Translations under genes and position numbers: made by a program
Shown here: positions 56,811-64,000 of the stretch, one piece after another
How the letters are laid out: each line of letters opens with the position of its first letter
Numbering within the stretch: position 1 is the first letter of the stretch
The notes under the pieces: generated by a model
What the model was told of the DNA's origin: nothing
Database searches by the model: none
Seen by the model: the letters and a program-made list of their open reading frames with translations, nothing else
Assembly (NCBI RefSeq): GCF_947501415.1
Contig: NZ_CANMVL010000017.1
Location: 1-64,000 of the forward strand
Direction: 5' to 3'
Origin: an uncultured Halomonas sp.
Lineage (GTDB): Bacteria > Pseudomonadota > Gammaproteobacteria > Pseudomonadales > Halomonadaceae
DNA length: 64,000 nt

Positions 56811-59759
56811 TCACCGTCCTTCTTCGCCCACCGTTACGATGACCCGCACCGCGTCCAGGCGCAGCCGCGCCCCCTCGATGGCCTCGTCCAGGGCGGCGCG
56901 CTCGTCGCGTAGCGCGGCCAGCTCCTCCTCGCGAACCGCCGGGTTACGCCGCGCCAGGGCGGTCAGCCGCGCCAGCTCTCCGTCAAGCTCCTCGCGCATG
57001 CGACCCTGGGCGGCCTCGACGATGGAGGGCAGCTCGCGAGCCGCTTCCCCCTCGCCTCGGTCGAGCAGCTCGCGCAGCACCTCCAGACGGCTGCGGATCA
57101 GATCCCGAGCCATCGCCTTCTTGACCTTCTGCAGGTTCTTCGAGAGCCCGGTGAAGGAGATCTTGTCGGTCAGGTTGGCCCCGGACTCATCCAGCAGCAC
57201 GCGCACCGCGGTGGGCGGCAGGAAGCGGTTGAGATGCAGCTTCCTGGGGGCCGGGCAGTGGGTGCGATAGATCAGCTCCACCATCACCCGCCCGGGTGGC
57301 AGTGACGGATACCGGAGCAGCGCCAGCGCGGTATTGCCCATGCTGCCGTCGAGGATGCGCCCCATCATCTCGCGCACCACCGGATGCTCCCAGGAGAGTC
57401 GCTGAACATCGTCACGGGCCAGCGCCCGCGAGCGTGAGAGGGTGGCGGAGAAGCCCTCCTCGCCCTTGGCCAGCCCCGGCAGGCCGTCGAGCATCTGCGG
57501 GCCGGCCACCAGGTGCTGGATATCACCGCCCAGGTCCTGGCTGTCGACGCCGAAGATGTCCAGGGCAAGGTCCAGGTAGCGGCGCAGGGCGCGGTCCTCA
57601 TCCAGCTCGCCGATCGCCACGGCCACCGCCTCGGCACGCTCGTGCCGGCAGGCGTTGAGCTCCAGCAGGCGGTTGCGGCCGGCATCGCGCTCGGCCAGGC
57701 GGCTATCGAACAGCGCCCGGGTCTCCTCGATGACCTCCTCGAGGGACTCATCGTCGAGCAGGGCATCGGCCAGGGGGTCGCCGAAGGCATCGAAGATCTC
57801 GCTGCCGATGCCGTGGGGCGCGCTGAACGCGTCCATGCCGTCGCGGTACCAGCGCAGCAGCTTCTCGCCGGGACTGGCCTCGAAGACCGGCACGTGAATC
57901 TCGATGGCGTGGCGCTGGCCGATACGGTCCAGGCGGCCGATGCGCTGCTCCAGCTGGTCGGGGTGCAGCGGCAGGTCGAACATCACCAGATGGCGGCAGA
58001 ACTGGAAGTTACGCCCCTCGGAGCCGATCTCGGAGCACACCAGCACCTGGCAGCCCTCCTCCTCGTCGGCGAAGGCGGCGGCGGCGCGGTCGCGCTCCAC
58101 CAGCGAGAGCCCCTCGTGGAACACCGGGGCATGGTAGCCACCCAGCACGCGCAGGGCCTCGGCCAGGCCCTCGGCGGTCTCCCGCTCGTGGGCAATCACC
58201 AGCACCTTGTCACCGGCCAGCCCGCCTTCGCCGTCATCGGCCAGGCGCTCCAGCAGCCAGTTGACCCGCGGGTCGATCTGCCACCAGGGCTCGCCGTTGA
58301 GCGGATCGTCGGAGAGGGCGCGGTACATGGCGTCCAGGTAGATCAGCACCTCGGGGTGGTCGAGGCCGGTCTCGATCAACAGGTCGTCGAGGTACTCCTC
58401 GTCGCGGCCCAGCTTGCGCAGCACGCGCCGATAGGCGGCCGGGGGCGCAAGCTCCGTCACATGCAGACGGCGCTCGGGGAAGCCCCCCACGTGGCGCCGG
58501 CTGTTGCGAAACATCACCCGACCGGTGCCGTGACGGTCGAGCAGCTGGTCGCGGAGCTGGTCGCGAGCGGCATCGCGCTGGGTGGCGTCGGCCTCGGGAT
58601 TGGCCAGGGTGGCAAGCAGTGCCAGGCTGTCGGGTTCGTCGATCACCGCGGCGACCCGCTCGCGCTCCTCGTCGCCGCCGGGCAGGCGCTCCAGGGCGTC
58701 GATCGCCTCGGCCACCGCCACATAGTGGGTCTCCTCCTCGCGGAAGGCCGCCAGGCTGTGATAGCGACCCGGGTCGAGCAGGCGCAGGCGGGCGAAGTGG
58801 CTCTCGATGCCCATCTGCTCCGGGGTGGCGGTCAGCAGCAGCAGGCCCTCGCTCTCGGCGGCCAGCTGTTCCACGCAGGCGTAGCCGGTGCCGACCTGCT
58901 CCGCGCTCCAGTCGAGGTGATGGGCCTCGTCGACGATCAGCAGGTCCCAGGTGCAGGCCTGAGCCTGAGCCTGACGGTGAGGATTGGCGAACAGCCAGTC
59001 CTGGCTGGCCAGGATCAGCTGGCCGGCCTCGAACGGGTTGGTGTCGCCATGGGCCTGGCTCTGCTGCTCGTCGAGCAGGGTCACCTCGAGGGCGAAGCGG
59101 CGCAGCAGCTCCACCAGCCACTGATGGGTCAGGCTGTCCGGGACCAGGATCAGGGCGCGCTCGGCGCGCCCGGTGAGCAGCAGGCGGTGCAGGATCAGAC
59201 CCGCCTCGATGGTCTTGCCCAGGCCCACCTCGTCGGCCAGCAGCACCCGCGGGGCGTGACGGCGGGACACCTCGTCGGCGATGTAGAGCTGGTGGGGGAT
59301 CAGGTCGATGCGAGGACCGGAGAGGCCCAGTGCCGGGTTCTGCTCCACACGGTGGTAGTGGTGCAGGGTACGAAAGCGCAGGTCGAACCAGTCGTTGCGG
59401 TTGACCTGGCCGGTGAGCAGGCGGTCGCGGGCCTGATCGAACTGCATGCTGTCGGCCAGGCGCGCCTCGGAAAGCTCGGTGAGTTCACCCTGTTCGTCCT
59501 CGCCGATATAGACGATCAGGCCGCCGACCTCCTTGGTGTCATCGACGGTCAGCGTCCAGCCTTCGGCGGCGCGGATGCGGTCGCCGCTGCCGAAGGCCAC
59601 GCGCGTCAGCGGGGCCTGGCGGCTGCTGTAGGTGCGGGTTTCCTGGCTGGCGCCGAACAGCACGGTCACGCTGCGCGGGTCACAGTTGAGGATGGTGCCT
59701 AGGCCGAGTTCGGCCTCGCCGTCGCTGATCCAACGCTGACCGGGGGTGAAGTCGCTCAT
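56811..59759 (-). CDS. rapA: RNA polymerase-associated ATPase RapA (Swi2/Snf2 family)
   Basis: The 982-residue protein recycles RNA polymerase by remodelling post-termination complexes. Tudor-like N-terminal domains (FTPGQRWISDGEAELGLGTI) are followed by the Snf2 core. Its motifs are ADEVGLGKTIEAGLIL (Walker A), LLIVDEAHHLDW (DEAH box), LLLLTATPEQMG, and late VLVCSEIGSEGRNFQFCRHL with EQRIGRLDRIGQ. The ATG at 59759 matches the family start; an upstream in-frame start was rejected. Length is close to E. coli RapA (968). Confidence 0.96.
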   Translation of the reverse strand: MSDFTPGQRWISDGEAELGLGTILNCDPRSVTVLFGASQETRTYSSRQAPLTRVAFGSGDRIRAAEGWTLTVDDTKEVGGLIVYIGEDEQGELTELSEARLADSMQFDQARDRLLTGQVNRNDWFDLRFRTLHHYHRVEQNPALGLSGPRIDLIPHQLYIADEVSRRHAPRVLLADEVGLGKTIEAGLILHRLLLTGRAERALILVPDSLTHQWLVELLRRFALEVTLLDEQQSQAHGDTNPFEAGQLILASQDWLFANPHRQAQAQACTWDLLIVDEAHHLDWSAEQVGTGYACVEQLAAESEGLLLLTATPEQMGIESHFARLRLLDPGRYHSLAAFREEETHYVAVAEAIDALERLPGGDEERERVAAVIDEPDSLALLATLANPEADATQRDAARDQLRDQLLDRHGTGRVMFRNSRRHVGGFPERRLHVTELAPPAAYRRVLRKLGRDEEYLDDLLIETGLDHPEVLIYLDAMYRALSDDPLNGEPWWQIDPRVNWLLERLADDGEGGLAGDKVLVIAHERETAEGLAEALRVLGGYHAPVFHEGLSLVERDRAAAAFADEEEGCQVLVCSEIGSEGRNFQFCRHLVMFDLPLHPDQLEQRIGRLDRIGQRHAIEIHVPVFEASPGEKLLRWYRDGMDAFSAPHGIGSEIFDAFGDPLADALLDDESLEEVIEETRALFDSRLAERDAGRNRLLELNACRHERAEAVAVAIGELDEDRALRRYLDLALDIFGVDSQDLGGDIQHLVAGPQMLDGLPGLAKGEEGFSATLSRSRALARDDVQRLSWEHPVVREMMGRILDGSMGNTALALLRYPSLPPGRVMVELIYRTHCPAPRKLHLNRFLPPTAVRVLLDESGANLTDKISFTGLSKNLQKVKKAMARDLIRSRLEVLRELLDRGEGEAARELPSIVEAAQGRMREELDGELARLTALARRNPAVREEELAALRDERAALDEAIEGARLRLDAVRVIVTVGEEGR

Positions 59760-59946
59760 GATGCCTCGAGGATGCTGTAACAGGGTGCGCTCACGGCCGC
59801 AGGGAAGGGGCGACCTGGACAAAGGCGCGGTATCTTACAGCAAAGCTCGACGCGGCTTAAGCCTCGCACGCTGCCCTTGAGGCCAGAGCCGCTGCCAGAC
59901 CCGACGCCGGCGCCTTGACGAGAGGGCACGCTGGCCCTCGACGCGA

Positions 59947-59972
59947 ACGCCCCGACCGCTGGGCCGGGGCGT
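59947..59972. terminator. Hairpin between rapA and the aldehyde dehydrogenase gene
   Basis: ACGCCCCG (59947-59954) pairs with CGGGGCGT (59965-59972). It lies downstream of the - strand aldehyde dehydrogenase gene and may end that operon; it lacks a T tract. The rest of the 257-bp gap (59760-60016) holds the rapA upstream region and a 12-bp repeat array. Confidence 0.5.
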
Positions 59973-59976
59973 CGCT

Positions 59977-60012
59977 GGTATCGGCGAGGGTATCGGTGAG
60001 GGTGTCGGCGAG
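59977..60012. repeat. Three 12-bp tandem repeats downstream of the aldehyde dehydrogenase gene
   Basis: GGTATCGGCGAG, GGTATCGGTGAG and GGTGTCGGCGAG run head to tail and end 4 bp before the complement of the stop codon at 60017. The unit resembles that at 47559-47618 (GCATCGG core). Confidence 0.8.
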
Positions 60013-60016
60013 GGCC

Positions 60017-61465
60017 TCAGTCCTGGGGGCCGATCAGGTGCTTGACCTCCAGATAGCCGGCCAGCCCCCAGGGGCCCAGCTCTCGACCGATGCCGCTGAT
60101 CCCGAAGCCGCCCCAGCTGGCCTCGGGCATCACCAGCTGCTCGCTGTTGAACCAGATGCTGCCGGCGCGCAGGGCGCGTCCCACTCGGCGGGCACGCTCG
60201 TTGTCTCCCGAGATGACCGTGGCGGCGAGCCCGAAGGGCGAGTCGTTGGCCAGCTCGATCGCCTCGGCCTCGCTGGCCACGCTGCGGGCACACAGCACCG
60301 GCCCGAAGACCTCTTCCCGCCACAGGCGGCTTCTGGTCGGCACGTCGCGATAGAGCGTCGGGGCGACGAACTCACCCTGGTCGGGCAGGTCGCGATGGCG
60401 GCCGTCGCGGACCGCCACCAGCCCTTCGGCCCCGGCGACCTCGAGGTAGCGCTCCACCGCCTCTCGCTGGCGGGCACTGGTCATCGGCCCCATGTCGGTG
60501 CCCTCGACCAGAGGATCCCCCAGGGTCAGCGCATCGATGCGCTCGGCCAGCGCCTGGTAGAGCGGCTCCGCCAGTGACTCGTGGACGAGCAGCCGGGAGG
60601 TGGCCGAGCAGATCTGCCCGGAGTTGAAGTAGATGCCGGCCATCACCCAGTCGGCGGCGCTCTCCACCTCGGCGTCATCGAGCACCAGGATCGGTGACTT
60701 GCCACCGAGCTCCAGCGATACGCCGCGCACGCCGTTGGCGGCGGCCTGCATGACCTTCTCGCCCACCACGTTGCTGCCGGTGAACGACAGCTTGTCCACA
60801 CCCGGATGGGCGGACAGCGGCGCACCGATGCCGTCGCCGTCACCATTGAGCAGGTTCAGCACTCCGGCGGGCAGGCCGACCTCCAGGGCGATCTCGGCGA
60901 GCACGACCTCCGGTAGCGGGGTGACCTCGGAGGGCTTGAAGACCACTGTACAGCCGGCGGCCAGTGCCGGGGCGATCTTCCAGGCGCTGGTGACCAGCGG
61001 GAAGTTCCAGGGAGTGATCAGGCCGACCACCCCGGCGGGGTCCTCGAAGACCCGCGCCTCGATGCCCGCCATGCCGTGCTCGATCCGGCGTCCCTGTCGC
61101 TGCTCGAGTGCCTTCGCCTGGCCGGCGTAGTAGCGGTAGCAGGCGATGGCATCGTCCAGATCGATGGCGGCCTCGGCCAGCGCCTTGCCGTTGTTGGTCG
61201 ACGAGCACCGCACAAGGCGTTCCCGACGGGCCTCCAGGGCGTCGGCGAAGGCCGCGAGGTAGGCCCCGCGGCGGACGCCACCCAGCGCCTGCCAGCCGGG
61301 CAGGGCCGCACGTGCGGCCTGCACGGCGGCCTCCACATCGGCGCTGTCGCCGGCGGTAAGCTCGGCGATCTGGGTCTGGTGATAGGGGTCCATCACCGAC
61401 AGGCGGCGCTGGCCCCGGCTCTCGACCCATCGGTTGTCGATGAACTGCTGAATCAGTTGTTGCAT
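60017..61465 (-). CDS. NAD(P)-dependent aldehyde dehydrogenase (betaine/guanidinobutyraldehyde-type)
   Basis: The 482-residue enzyme has FEDPAGVVGLITPWNFPLVT, the Lys of FKPSEVTP, the cofactor loop FTGSNVVGEKVM, the catalytic Glu in SLELGGKSPILVL, and the nucleophilic Cys in YFNSGQICSATSRLLV. The sequence type covers betaine, aminobutyraldehyde and guanidinobutyraldehyde dehydrogenases. The neighbour encoding a 2-ketoarginine decarboxylase-like enzyme suggests 4-guanidinobutyraldehyde as substrate. Osmoprotectant betaine synthesis is the alternative, but choline dehydrogenase and betI are not adjacent. The ATG at 61465 gives the family start. Confidence 0.85.
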   Translation of the reverse strand: MQQLIQQFIDNRWVESRGQRRLSVMDPYHQTQIAELTAGDSADVEAAVQAARAALPGWQALGGVRRGAYLAAFADALEARRERLVRCSSTNNGKALAEAAIDLDDAIACYRYYAGQAKALEQRQGRRIEHGMAGIEARVFEDPAGVVGLITPWNFPLVTSAWKIAPALAAGCTVVFKPSEVTPLPEVVLAEIALEVGLPAGVLNLLNGDGDGIGAPLSAHPGVDKLSFTGSNVVGEKVMQAAANGVRGVSLELGGKSPILVLDDAEVESAADWVMAGIYFNSGQICSATSRLLVHESLAEPLYQALAERIDALTLGDPLVEGTDMGPMTSARQREAVERYLEVAGAEGLVAVRDGRHRDLPDQGEFVAPTLYRDVPTRSRLWREEVFGPVLCARSVASEAEAIELANDSPFGLAATVISGDNERARRVGRALRAGSIWFNSEQLVMPEASWGGFGISGIGRELGPWGLAGYLEVKHLIGPQD

Positions 61466-61511
61466 GCAAAGGCTCCCGGTTGTCTCGGCACCATGCTGGA
61501 GGGTGAGGCGG

Positions 61512-63152
61512 TCAGGCAACGGCCTCGGACCAGGCCGCGGCGTCGATCTCGATCAGCATCGGGCCATCCTGGGGACGGTGCGCGATGGCGCGTGCCAGGC
61601 CCGCGGGATTGCCGACCCGGCTCGCCGCGCAGCCGAAGCCGGCGGCCAGGGTCTGGAAGTCCGGTGCCTGGATATCGACCCCGAGGCGAGTGACTCCGGC
61701 ATTGTCCATGAAGCGGCGGATCTCCTCATAGCCCTGGTTGTGCCACAGCAGCACGATGATCGGCAGGCCCTCCTCCACCGCACAAGCCAGCTCGGTGAGG
61801 GTGAACATCACACCGCCGTCGCCGACCAGGGCGACCACCGGCAGTTCGGGCTGGCCGAGGCTCGCCCCCATGGCGGCGGGCAGCCCGTAGCCCAGCGTGC
61901 CGTAGCCGGTGGAGGCGTTGAAGAAACGCCGCGGGGCGTCCTGGCTCACCAGGTGGTTGGCCGCGTAGGTGGTGGCGCAGGAGTCACCCACCAGGATCGC
62001 TTCAGGCAGGCACTCACGCAGCGTGTCGAACAGCGGAACATAAGCGCGGAAGGCCGGGTCCTCGGCCAGTGCCAGGGACTCGAGGGCGGCGCGGGTACGA
62101 TTCCTTCCATCCCGTGCCAGGGGGCGGCCGGCCAGTGCCTGCTCGAAGCTCGCCGCCAGCGCCTCGATGCTCGAGGCGGCGTCGGCCACCAGCGCCAGGT
62201 CGGCGTGCTGGTTGCGCGCCAGCTGTTCGGGGTCAAGGTCGATACGGATCAGCCGGCCGCCCAGCTCGAAGCCATCGTCGAACACCACATCGTAGTCTGT
62301 CTCGCCAATCTCGGTGCCGATGGCCAGCACCACATCGGCCTCACGAGCCAGCTGGCGCACCGCCGGCAGCGAGGCGTTGGCGCCCAGGTCCAGCGGATGG
62401 TCACGGCCGAGCAGCCCCTTGGCGTTGATGGTGGTGACGGTGGGGGCATCGAGCAGCTCGACCAGACGGCGGGCCGCCTGGGGAGCGCCGACGCAGCCAC
62501 CCCCCAGCAGCACCAGGGGGCGTTCGGCCTCGCCGAGCCAGCTCCGAGCCTGCTCGAGGGCGTGCGGGTCCGGGGCGGCCTTGCTCAGCACGCTGCGGCG
62601 AAGGTGGCGTGGGGCGCTGACCGGGGCATCGAACAGATCGATGGGGATCTCGATATGCACGGGCCCCGGGCGGGCTCCGTCGAACACCGCGAAGGCACGG
62701 GCCAGGACTTCACCGAGACCCTCCGGGTCGAGCAGGGTGTGGCTGAAGCGAGAGACCCCGGCCATCAGCTCGCGCTGCCCCGGTAGCTCGTGCAGGCGCC
62801 CCTGGCCACGACCCAGGGTGTCACGGCGATTGACGCTGGAGATCACCAGCATGGGGATCGAGTCCGCCAGGGCCTGGCCCATGGCGGTGGCGATATTGGT
62901 CATCCCGGGGCCGGTAATGATGAAGCAGACACCGGGCTTGCCCGTGGCGCGAGCGTAGCCGTCCGCCATGAAGCCGGCGCCCTGCTCATGGCGTGGCGTC
63001 ACGTGGCGAATGCCGCTGCCCTGGTGTTCATGCTCGCCGCCGCCTTCTAGGCCGCGGTAGAGCTCGATGGTATGGACACCCGGAATTCCGAACACGGTGT
63101 CCACGTCGTAGGCGTCGCGCAGCAGGCGGATCAGCAGTTCAGCGCAGGTCAT
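61512..63152 (-). CDS. aruI: ThDP-dependent 5-guanidino-2-oxopentanoate (2-ketoarginine) decarboxylase-like enzyme
   Basis: The 546-residue enzyme of the acetolactate synthase superfamily has the catalytic Glu in RHVTPRHEQGAGFMADGYAR and ITGPGMTNIATAMGQALADS. The ThDP/Mg site is VGDGGVMFTL, closing with WHN about 27 residues on. The N-terminus TCAELLIRLLRDAYDVDTVF and FGIPGVHTIELYRG match the AruI-like subgroup as I know it rather than IlvB or pyruvate oxidase. AruI decarboxylates 2-ketoarginine in the arginine transaminase pathway of Pseudomonas. An adjacent aldehyde dehydrogenase supports this; aruH is not seen in the window. Confidence 0.75.
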   Translation of the reverse strand: MTCAELLIRLLRDAYDVDTVFGIPGVHTIELYRGLEGGGEHEHQGSGIRHVTPRHEQGAGFMADGYARATGKPGVCFIITGPGMTNIATAMGQALADSIPMLVISSVNRRDTLGRGQGRLHELPGQRELMAGVSRFSHTLLDPEGLGEVLARAFAVFDGARPGPVHIEIPIDLFDAPVSAPRHLRRSVLSKAAPDPHALEQARSWLGEAERPLVLLGGGCVGAPQAARRLVELLDAPTVTTINAKGLLGRDHPLDLGANASLPAVRQLAREADVVLAIGTEIGETDYDVVFDDGFELGGRLIRIDLDPEQLARNQHADLALVADAASSIEALAASFEQALAGRPLARDGRNRTRAALESLALAEDPAFRAYVPLFDTLRECLPEAILVGDSCATTYAANHLVSQDAPRRFFNASTGYGTLGYGLPAAMGASLGQPELPVVALVGDGGVMFTLTELACAVEEGLPIIVLLWHNQGYEEIRRFMDNAGVTRLGVDIQAPDFQTLAAGFGCAASRVGNPAGLARAIAHRPQDGPMLIEIDAAAWSEAVA

Positions 63153-63203
63153 GGATATCTCTCTCCTCAGGGGCATGGTGGGCTCGGGGGTAGGGGGCTC
63201 CCT

Positions 63204-64000
63204 TTACCCCACCAGCCAGTGGGCCATGATCACGATGATGGGCAGCGTGATGGCGGTACGCAGCAGGAAGATCACCACCAGTTCCCACAGCTTGAGGGGA
63301 ATGCGGGACTTCAGCAGCAGGGCGCCGATCTCGGACATGTAGATCAGCTGGGTCAGCGACAGGCAGGCGATAACGAAGCGGGTGAGCTCGCTCTCGATGT
63401 CGCTGGCCAGCACCGCCGGCAGGAACATGTCGGCGAAGCCCACCAGGGTGGCCGGTGCGGCGGCCTCGGCTTCGGGCAGGCCCATCCACTCGAGTACCGG
63501 CACCATCGGCATGGAGAGCCAGGTAAACAGCGGCGTGAACTCGGCCAGCACCAGCGCCACGGTACCGATGGCGATGACCAGCGGCAGCAGGCCGAAGAAG
63601 ATGTCGGCGACGTTGAACAGGGCCAGGCGGACCAGTTTCAGCGGACCCGGAGCCTTCTCGGCGCGAGCCACGGCGATGCCCAGGCTGTAGCGCAGCAGGC
63701 TCTGGTCGCCGGTGTTCTCCTCCTGGATCTGGCAGCCGACCGGCTCATAGTAGTCGTTGGACTTGCGTGACAGGGGCGGCAGACGAGGCACGATCACGGC
63801 AGCCACCAGGCCGGCCACCACCACGGTCAGGTAGAAGGGAACGAACAGATGGTTGATGCCGATGAAGCTGGTCACCAGCAGAGCGAAGGCGATGGAGACG
63901 ATGGAGAAGTTGGTGGCAACGGCCGAGGCCTCGCGGGCGTTATAGTAGCCCTGTTCGTACTGCTGAGTGGTGATCAGCACACCCACGGTGCCCGAGCCCA
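63204..64000 (-). CDS. YjiH-type nucleoside-recognition-domain membrane protein (partial, 5' end outside)
   Basis: At least 265 C-terminal residues are present; the frame stays open to the window edge (GSGTVGVLITT precedes the first internal start codon). Several membrane segments and the Gate/nucleoside recognition pattern are visible, for example LFNVADIFFGLLPLVIAIGT and GFADMFLPAVLASDIESELT. YjiH-type proteins are putative transporters of unknown substrate. Position 51 bp upstream of the decarboxylase gene suggests uptake of its substrate, perhaps arginine. Confidence 0.75.
   Translation of the reverse strand, partial: GSGTVGVLITTQQYEQGYYNAREASAVATNFSIVSIAFALLVTSFIGINHLFVPFYLTVVVAGLVAAVIVPRLPPLSRKSNDYYEPVGCQIQEENTGDQSLLRYSLGIAVARAEKAPGPLKLVRLALFNVADIFFGLLPLVIAIGTVALVLAEFTPLFTWLSMPMVPVLEWMGLPEAEAAAPATLVGFADMFLPAVLASDIESELTRFVIACLSLTQLIYMSEIGALLLKSRIPLKLWELVVIFLLRTAITLPIIVIMAHWLVG

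Overview
The window looks like a chromosomal segment of a Halomonas-type gammaproteobacterium (Halomonadaceae). This rests on the high G+C content, the gammaproteobacterial order rrn, birA, coaX, tRNAs, secE, nusG, rplKAJL, rpoBC, str, S10, spc and alpha, and the later uvrA, YajR-type MFS, ssb block, which resembles that of pseudomonads. Nothing suggests a plasmid, phage or CRISPR locus. The genus is an inference from protein character and gene order; no search was run.

Region 1 (1-2850) starts in the 3' end of a 5S rRNA gene. It is followed by a terminator, a degenerate second 5S tail and a second strong terminator. Then come birA and coaX (overlapping by ATGA), tRNA-Tyr, tRNA-Gly and tRNA-Thr behind a clear sigma70 promoter, a terminator, and a new promoter driving tRNA-Trp, secE and nusG. 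The tufB gene that many relatives carry between tRNA-Thr and tRNA-Trp is absent.

Region 2 (2921-33345) is the transcription and translation supercluster on the + strand: secE-nusG, rplKAJL-rpoBC, rpsL-rpsG-fusA-tuf, S10, spc (with secY and a 37-residue rpmJ) and alpha (with rpoA). It ends at a strong terminator. Leader structures are visible before rplK, rplJ, rpoB and rpsM. The most striking one lies between rpsJ and rplC: about 53 nt that align without gaps to 23S rRNA domain I (helices 18-20), with compensatory base changes in the stem. It is a probable rRNA-mimicking autoregulatory site placed downstream of rpsJ.

Region 3 (33478-41011, - strand) holds a DctPQM TRAP transporter, a 447-bp stretch with no recognisable gene, a membrane-anchored endonuclease/exonuclease/phosphatase protein, and uvrA. 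Region 4 (41189-45056, + strand) holds a YajR-like MFS carrier, ssb, a sugar-nucleotide-binding-like protein and a PlsC-type acyltransferase. A 14-bp-stem bidirectional terminator separates them from convergent fabA-fabB.

Region 5 (47032-56677) is the most unusual accessory region. It is a tightly packed - strand operon: renalase-like FAD oxidoreductase, MerR/CarH-LitR-like regulator, DNA photolyase, NTF2-like protein, SDR, FAD amine-oxidase-like protein, DUF1365, a cyclopropane-synthase-like lipid methyltransferase and DUF2878. A TIGR01777 epimerase diverges from it. The shared promoter region holds a TGTACA-N5-TGTATA element overlapping the -35 of a 19-bp-spacer promoter. The regulator has lost the residues that bind cobalamin in light-sensing CarH/LitR proteins. 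The operon is best read as a light- or photo-oxidation-responsive DNA repair and membrane lipid modification system.

Region 6 (56811-64000, - strand) holds rapA, an aldehyde dehydrogenase, a 2-ketoarginine decarboxylase-like ThDP enzyme and a partial YjiH-type membrane protein. The last three fit an arginine transaminase (2-ketoarginine) catabolic unit.
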